A stretch of DNA of 64,000 nt, taken from contig NC_020516.1 in NCBI RefSeq assembly GCF_000349945.1, forward strand, positions 310,001 through 374,000. Reading direction: 5' to 3'. The notes under the pieces were generated by a model. It saw only the letters and a list, made by a program, of their open reading frames with translations, searched no databases and was not told where the DNA came from. A program made the position numbers and the translations under genes. Positions 59,837-64,000 of the stretch are shown one piece after another (position 1 is the stretch's first letter; each line of letters begins with the position of its first letter). Origin of the DNA: Azoarcus sp. KH32C. GTDB taxonomy: Bacteria; Pseudomonadota; Gammaproteobacteria; Burkholderiales; Rhodocyclaceae.

Positions 59837-60919
59837 TTATTTCTTGGCAATGATTGCAACGCCACGACGCGTGCCGACCCACACTTCTCCGTTCGGAGTC
59901 GCCGCGACCGCATACACATGCGAGTCAAGAAGGCCGTCCTTGGTCGTGAAGGAGCTCCAGCTCTTGCCGTCGAAGCGCGAAACGCCCTTGTCCGTGCCGA
60001 ACCAGAACACGCCCTTGTCGTCCTGAGCCATCGAATACACGATGTTGCCGACGAGGCCGTCCTTGCTGTTGTAGTTTTGCCAGGTATTGCCGTCGAATCG
60101 GGCTACGCCGCCGCCCCAGGTGCCGACCCAGGCGTTGCCGGCGGGGTCGATGTGCATCGCGAAGGAGTAGTTCGGATTGTAGGTCGGCAAGCCCTGCGCC
60201 ATGGTCGACAGGTCATGACGGGACCTCGTTCCGAGGCCCGTATTGGGCGAGGCGGGAAGCTGATCCGCGTTCGGCGCGCCGAGGCCGTCCTTGTGGGTCC
60301 AGGACTTCCATTGCTTGCCGTCGAACATCGACACACCGCCCTCGGTCGCGAACCAAACGCGACCCTTGGCATCCACGTCGAGACCGTACACCCATTCGTT
60401 GATCAGCTCCTTGACGTACTTCTTGAACTGCCCGGTCTTGATATTGAACTGATTGACGCCCGCCCAGGTGCCGATCCAGAAGTTGCCGGCCTTGTCGTTT
60501 GCGAACGAGTAGATCCAGTAGTCGGCCAGCCCATGCATCGGGAAGAAGGTCTTCCACTTCCCGTCCTTGTAGCGCGACACACCACCGGCATTGGTCCCGA
60601 ACCACTTGTAGCCCTCGGTATCGATGCCCACGGCAAATACGTACTCATTGGCGAGTCCGTCGTTACGGGTGAAGGTATTGCGCGGTTTGCGCGTGCCGAG
60701 GTCAATCTCATGGACACCGGCTGACGTGCCGACCCACATGCTGTTGCTCTTGCGTTCGACGGCGAGGGCGCGGACATAGACCAGTTCGCCGACCTCAAAT
60801 GTTTCGCGGATCTTGTAATCCGAACCGCCGGACTGCGCGAAGCTGGAGGTCGTGAAGCAGCTAAGGCCAATGCCGAGGGCCAGTAGGACGTTGCGAGCAG
60901 GTCGAAGCTTAAGAATCAT
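59837..60919 (-). CDS. Exported seven-bladed propeller protein (first copy)
   Basis: A 360-residue protein with a Sec signal peptide (NVLLALGIGLSCFTTSSFA). Seven blades are visible (MWVGTSAGVHEID, WFGTNAGGVSRYKDGKWKTF, FWIGTWAGVNQFN, VWFATEGGVSMFDGKQWKSW, AWVGTWGGGVARFDGNTWQNY, FWFGTDKGVSRFDGKSWSSF, VWVGTRRGVAI). An insertion of about 35 residues between blades 4 and 5 ends in YNPNY. No catalytic site is evident; such propellers bind ligands or partners. ATG 60919 overlaps the cytochrome stop by 4 nt, so it is translationally coupled to the cytochrome. Confidence 0.86.
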   Translation of the reverse strand: MILKLRPARNVLLALGIGLSCFTTSSFAQSGGSDYKIRETFEVGELVYVRALAVERKSNSMWVGTSAGVHEIDLGTRKPRNTFTRNDGLANEYVFAVGIDTEGYKWFGTNAGGVSRYKDGKWKTFFPMHGLADYWIYSFANDKAGNFWIGTWAGVNQFNIKTGQFKKYVKELINEWVYGLDVDAKGRVWFATEGGVSMFDGKQWKSWTHKDGLGAPNADQLPASPNTGLGTRSRHDLSTMAQGLPTYNPNYSFAMHIDPAGNAWVGTWGGGVARFDGNTWQNYNSKDGLVGNIVYSMAQDDKGVFWFGTDKGVSRFDGKSWSSFTTKDGLLDSHVYAVAATPNGEVWVGTRRGVAIIAKK

Positions 60920-61230
60920 CGTTGAAGAGTCCGCAGGTAGGCAATTACATCGAGAATCTGTTGGTCCCTGAGAATGCCGTTGAACGCCGGCATCGCCATC
61001 TTTCCGGTTTTCACGGACATGAGCAGGACCATGTCCGGCTGCATCAAACGTTCGCCACGCGCGAAGCTGGGGGCGTTCGGCAGGACGGCGTGGCCACCGG
61101 CGCCGTGGCAGCCGACGCAGTACTGGTTGTAGACCTGTTGGCCTTCCATGATGCTGGCCGCGAGTGCCGGAAGGGGCACCGCGACGCATGCAAGCAGGAG
61201 GCGGGCGAGCATTCGGACGCGATATGTCAT
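60916..61230 (-). CDS. Small periplasmic c-type cytochrome
   Basis: A 104-residue class I cytochrome c with signal peptide (LARLLLACVAVPLPALA). Haem site CVGCH near residues 38-42 and a Met ligand in KTGKMAMPAFNG; the C-terminal helix ILDVIAYLRTLQR is typical. It is a single-haem electron carrier of about 80 mature residues. It lies between a Sel1-repeat protein and a propeller protein with 4-nt overlaps on both sides, suggesting one complex or pathway. Confidence 0.92.
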   Translation of the reverse strand: MTYRVRMLARLLLACVAVPLPALAASIMEGQQVYNQYCVGCHGAGGHAVLPNAPSFARGERLMQPDMVLLMSVKTGKMAMPAFNGILRDQQILDVIAYLRTLQR

Positions 61231-61880
61231 CTACGCGCTCCCTTTTTCGGCGCGCCGACAAGTGTGGCGAGCTTTCCCGCCCAGTAGTCGGCCTTGGAGG
61301 TATCCTGCGCCAAGCCATATCCGCCTTGGCGGTAGGCAGTGGCGAGCGCCTCGATTGCCTTGCTGTCGCCAAACTCGGCCGCCTTGATCAGCAGTTGGCC
61401 ACCAACCGGAGAGTTCGGGTCGTCGGCTCCAAGCCGGGCATCGTGCCGGATGTAAGCCAGCGCAAGCGTGATGATGGCGACGCGGTGGTCCTGGGCCGCT
61501 GCTGCGTGCATCAGCCGCCCCGCCTCGGCTTCGTTAGGCGCCTTCGCTTCGCCAGTGAAGTACATTTTGGCGAGGCCGTACTGACCTTCAGGATCGTTCT
61601 GGTCCGCCGACTTCTTCAGGTATTTCGCGGCCTCGTCATCCAACTCGGCGTCATCAAGAAGAGTCCCATACAGGGCTTGAGCGCGGGCGTGCCCGGCATC
61701 CGCCGCCTTCTTGAGCGGTTCCATCGAACCGCTCAGATCACCGGAGCGATAGGAAGCTTGACCGCGTTGGAAATCTGCTTCCGCGTCCGCGTGAGCACTG
61801 CTTATGCTTGCGATGAGACCAAATGCCACCAAGATATGCCTAAAAACGGGAACGAGCTTCTCAGTTCCGGGAAGTTTCAT
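61227..61880 (-). CDS. Sel1-repeat exported protein
   Basis: A 217-residue protein with a signal peptide (FRHILVAFGLIASISSAHA) and about four to five Sel1/TPR-like repeats (for example DAGHARAQALYGTLLDD, QNDPEGQYGLAKMYFTGEA, EFGDSKAIEALATAYRQGG). Such solenoids mediate protein contacts. The start overlaps the end of the response regulator gene by 20 nt and its stop overlaps the cytochrome gene. Likely a scaffold of the same system. Confidence 0.85.
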   Translation of the reverse strand: MKLPGTEKLVPVFRHILVAFGLIASISSAHADAEADFQRGQASYRSGDLSGSMEPLKKAADAGHARAQALYGTLLDDAELDDEAAKYLKKSADQNDPEGQYGLAKMYFTGEAKAPNEAEAGRLMHAAAAQDHRVAIITLALAYIRHDARLGADDPNSPVGGQLLIKAAEFGDSKAIEALATAYRQGGYGLAQDTSKADYWAGKLATLVGAPKKGARR

Positions 61881-63306
61881 GCTTGATTCCTTGTTCAGAG
61901 TTGGAGTCGCGGGAAGGATTCTGATGAGAGGATGGATTCTTGCTCATTCCGTACGCTTCAAACTCTTCAAGCTTCCGGTACAGGCTGGACAGGCCGATGC
62001 CCAGCCGCTGTGCTGCGGCGCGACGGTCGCCGCTGGTTTCGTCGAGCGTGCGATAGATCACGCTCGCTTCGAATTCGCGCAGCAAATCACGCAGGCATCG
62101 CTGGTTAGCAATGGATGTGCCATGAAATTCCTCGCGCGGGCTGTTGCGCGCGATTTCCGGGGGCAAGTCGTCGACCGTGATGCAATTGTCCTCGGCGAGA
62201 ATGCACGCGCGATTAATCACGTTCTCCATCTGACGCACGTTGCCCGGCCATGGGTATCCGAGGAGTAGCCGTTCGACGTCCTCCGCCAGTGTCATGCAGT
62301 TCGCGGCTCCGTGTTGCTCCCGCGCCCCTTCGAGAACGAAGCGGATGAGGCTGCGGATGTCCTCTTTCCGCTCGCGCAGCGGCGGGATGTGGATGTGGAA
62401 CATGCTGAGGCGGAAGAACAGGTCCTCGCGGAAGGTGCCTTCCTTGACCATCTGGCTGAGGTCGCGGTTGGTTGCTGCGATGATGCGGCAATCGACGCGG
62501 CGCGACTGTTCGCTCCCCACTGCACGGATTTCCTTTTCCTCGATGGCGTGCAGCAGCTTGGTCTGCATCAGCATCGGGAGTTCGCCAACCTCATCGAGGA
62601 ACAGCGTGCCAAGATCGGCCTGGAGAAAGAGCCCCTTGCGCGCCTTGTCGGCGCCAGTGAACGCGCCTTTCGTATGCCCGAAGAATTCGGCTTCCATCAG
62701 GGTTTCGGGGATGGCGCTGCAGTTGACCGGCAGGAAGAGATGGTCGCTGCGGCGGCTCAGCTCGTGAATCGTTCGGGCGAGAACGCCCTTGCCGGTTCCG
62801 GACTCCCCCGTGATCAGCACCGTGCTGTCGGTGGGCGCGACTTTTCCGGCGAGGCGTTCGACGTCGGCCATCGCCGGCGAGACGAAGCGGAATTTGGCCG
62901 CATCCGCCTTGGCGAATTTCCGCAGCACGCGGTTCTCTTCGCGCAGACCTCGCAGTGCTGCGATCTGCTGGACGCGATGCAGGACTTCTTCCGTATTGAA
63001 GGGTTTGATGATGTAGTCGGAGGCCCCCGCCCGCAATGCTTCGACCGCCGATTCCATCGACGCGAAGGCCGTGACCATGATGAAGTTGGTCTCGACGCCG
63101 GATTCCTTGACCGAACGCATCAGATCGACGCCGTTGCCGTCCGGCATCTTGATGTCGCAGAGGGCGAGGTCGACGTCCCCCCGCACAAGCTTGGAGGCGG
63201 CCTCGGTGCAATTCTTTGCCTCGTCCACCGAATATCCGGCTTGCCTGCATGCTTCCGCAAGGATTTCGCGGACGGCGCGTTCGTCATCGATTACCAGTAT
63301 GTGCAT
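61861..63306 (-). CDS. Sigma-54-dependent response regulator (NtrC family)
   Basis: A 481-residue regulator. Receiver domain (about 1-120) with DDE, phospho-Asp in LALCDIKMPDGNG, Thr in VTAFAS and Lys in IIKPFN. AAA+ domain (about 145-375) with Walker A GESGTGKG, the intact GAFTGA loop, Walker B LFLDEVGEL and RxxR sensor II. A C-terminal Fis-type HTH (RRAAAQRLGIGLSSLYRKLEEF). It should activate sigma-54 promoters. Its partner kinase is the gene immediately upstream. No -24/-12 promoter was found within the region inspected. Confidence 0.94.
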   Translation of the reverse strand: MHILVIDDERAVREILAEACRQAGYSVDEAKNCTEAASKLVRGDVDLALCDIKMPDGNGVDLMRSVKESGVETNFIMVTAFASMESAVEALRAGASDYIIKPFNTEEVLHRVQQIAALRGLREENRVLRKFAKADAAKFRFVSPAMADVERLAGKVAPTDSTVLITGESGTGKGVLARTIHELSRRSDHLFLPVNCSAIPETLMEAEFFGHTKGAFTGADKARKGLFLQADLGTLFLDEVGELPMLMQTKLLHAIEEKEIRAVGSEQSRRVDCRIIAATNRDLSQMVKEGTFREDLFFRLSMFHIHIPPLRERKEDIRSLIRFVLEGAREQHGAANCMTLAEDVERLLLGYPWPGNVRQMENVINRACILAEDNCITVDDLPPEIARNSPREEFHGTSIANQRCLRDLLREFEASVIYRTLDETSGDRRAAAQRLGIGLSSLYRKLEEFEAYGMSKNPSSHQNPSRDSNSEQGIKHETSRN

Positions 63307-63337
63307 CGAAGTCCCTAGTGTTGATCGTGCCGCACTG

Positions 63338-64000
63338 TCAGGCGGCAGTGGCCGCAACTCGCAGCGGCAGACGGATTCTTGCGGTTGTTCCGGTACCGGG
63401 AACCGACTCGAGCGTCAGCGAACCGCCCCGGTCCTGAATCAATTCGCGACTCAGTGCGAGCCCGAGGCCGGTGCCCTTCCCGGCAGGCTTGGTGGTGAAA
63501 TATTCGTCGAAGACTTTCGCGAGCGTTTCCGCATCGATCCCTCCGGCGTTGTCCGAGATTTCGATGACCGCCTCCTCTTCGGTGGCGACCGTCTTGGCGA
63601 TGATCAACGCGGGATGGTCCGCGGGCATTTCCTCGAGTGCGTCAGCGGCGTTGATCAGAAGGTTCATCAATACCTGGGTCAGGTGGTCGCCGATGGCGCG
63701 AACGGCGGGCATTTCGCTGTCCAGTTCGGTGGTGAGGGTGATGCGCCTGAAGCGCCGGTCGTAACTCACGAAGGCGCAGGTGTTGCGCACCAGCTCGTTG
63801 AGATTCAACAGTTCGGGCTGTTGCGCCTGCGGCCGCGTGAAGTCGGCGATTTGCCGCGTAATGGCGGAAATCCGCTTGGCTTGCTCCAGGATCAGCCCGG
63901 GTTGGCAGGTCGCGCCATGGTTGGGGCACTGCTGCGTCCGCTGCACCTGGCTGATCGCACTCGCCACCCCGGTGATCGCTGCAATCGGGTTGTTGATCTC
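63338..64000 (-). CDS. Sensor histidine kinase, C-terminal part (cut by window edge)
   Basis: The last 220 residues of a histidine kinase; its 5' part lies beyond the right edge. The first visible codons read EINNPIAAITGVASAIS, the residues following the phospho-His of an HEINNP H-box. The HATPase has NLLINAADALEE (N box), DNAGGI (G1), FTTKPAGKGTGLGL (F and G2). A Cys pair, CPNHGATC (63905-63928), lies in the dimerisation hairpin loop. It is 31 nt upstream of the sigma-54 regulator gene. The sensor domain is not visible. Confidence 0.92.
   Translation of the reverse strand, partial: EINNPIAAITGVASAISQVQRTQQCPNHGATCQPGLILEQAKRISAITRQIADFTRPQAQQPELLNLNELVRNTCAFVSYDRRFRRITLTTELDSEMPAVRAIGDHLTQVLMNLLINAADALEEMPADHPALIIAKTVATEEEAVIEISDNAGGIDAETLAKVFDEYFTTKPAGKGTGLGLALSRELIQDRGGSLTLESVPGTGTTARIRLPLRVAATAA

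Noticed and set aside
1..64000. CRISPR arrays, tRNA or rRNA genes, insertion sequences or phage genes
   Set aside because: No regularly spaced repeats, transposase or integrase motifs were seen; tRNA genes were not searched systematically and could be missed by eye.

Overview
The window is a gene-dense, high-GC bacterial chromosome segment with codon use strongly biased to G/C in third positions. The gene content fits a respiratory, facultatively denitrifying betaproteobacterium, most likely in the Azoarcus/Aromatoleum/Thauera (Rhodocyclales) neighbourhood. This placement is an inference from gene families: NapFDAGHBC with System I cytochrome c maturation, NarX/NarL, PHB depolymerase, PPK2, RecBCD and DUF3460. 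I see no insertion sequence, prophage, tRNA, rRNA or CRISPR array.

Layout. 1-8520: recC (cut by the left edge), recB and recD in overlapping order. 8652-11936: a degenerate NtrC-type ATPase, a cold-shock gene, and an NfeD/stomatin pair. 12003-15083: an accessory patch with a small exported protein, a lipoprotein in AT-richer DNA, and a three-gene cluster (DUF2145, a hydrophobic protein, a YiaA-like membrane protein) divergent from an XRE regulator. 16084-21361: a membrane-lipid operon (Aas-like acyltransferase/ligase, amidohydrolase, LplT-PlsC fusion). 21378-33076: mixed genes including a hydrolase, an exported transglutaminase, a TlpA-like protein, a lipoprotein with a duplicated domain, CreA, a triheme cytochrome, PPK2, a c-di-GMP enzyme, a DsbA-family protein, a DnaJ and an esterase. 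33205-37376: gmk, rpoZ, spoT and a COG0523 GTPase. 37384-41304: a MocR regulator divergent from a LysE exporter, DUF3460, and an exonuclease/GIY-YIG fusion.

41308-58372 is a nitrate respiration block: a Crp/Fnr regulator, narX-narL, napFDAGHBC, then ccmABCDEFGHI. NarX senses nitrate or nitrite outside the membrane and signals to NarL. An FNR-type box sits at class II spacing before napF, and a NarL-like 7-2-7 palindrome precedes narX. The Ccm proteins attach haem to NapB, NapC and probably to the other c-type cytochromes in the window.

58586-64000 (minus strand) is the least familiar part. A histidine kinase (cut by the right edge) and its sigma-54 response regulator are followed by a Sel1-repeat protein, a small c-type cytochrome and two tandem seven-bladed propeller proteins. 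All are tightly overlapping and end at a strong terminator. The two propellers look like paralogues sharing the same unusual insertion. This is my best candidate for an undescribed periplasmic redox or sensory system.
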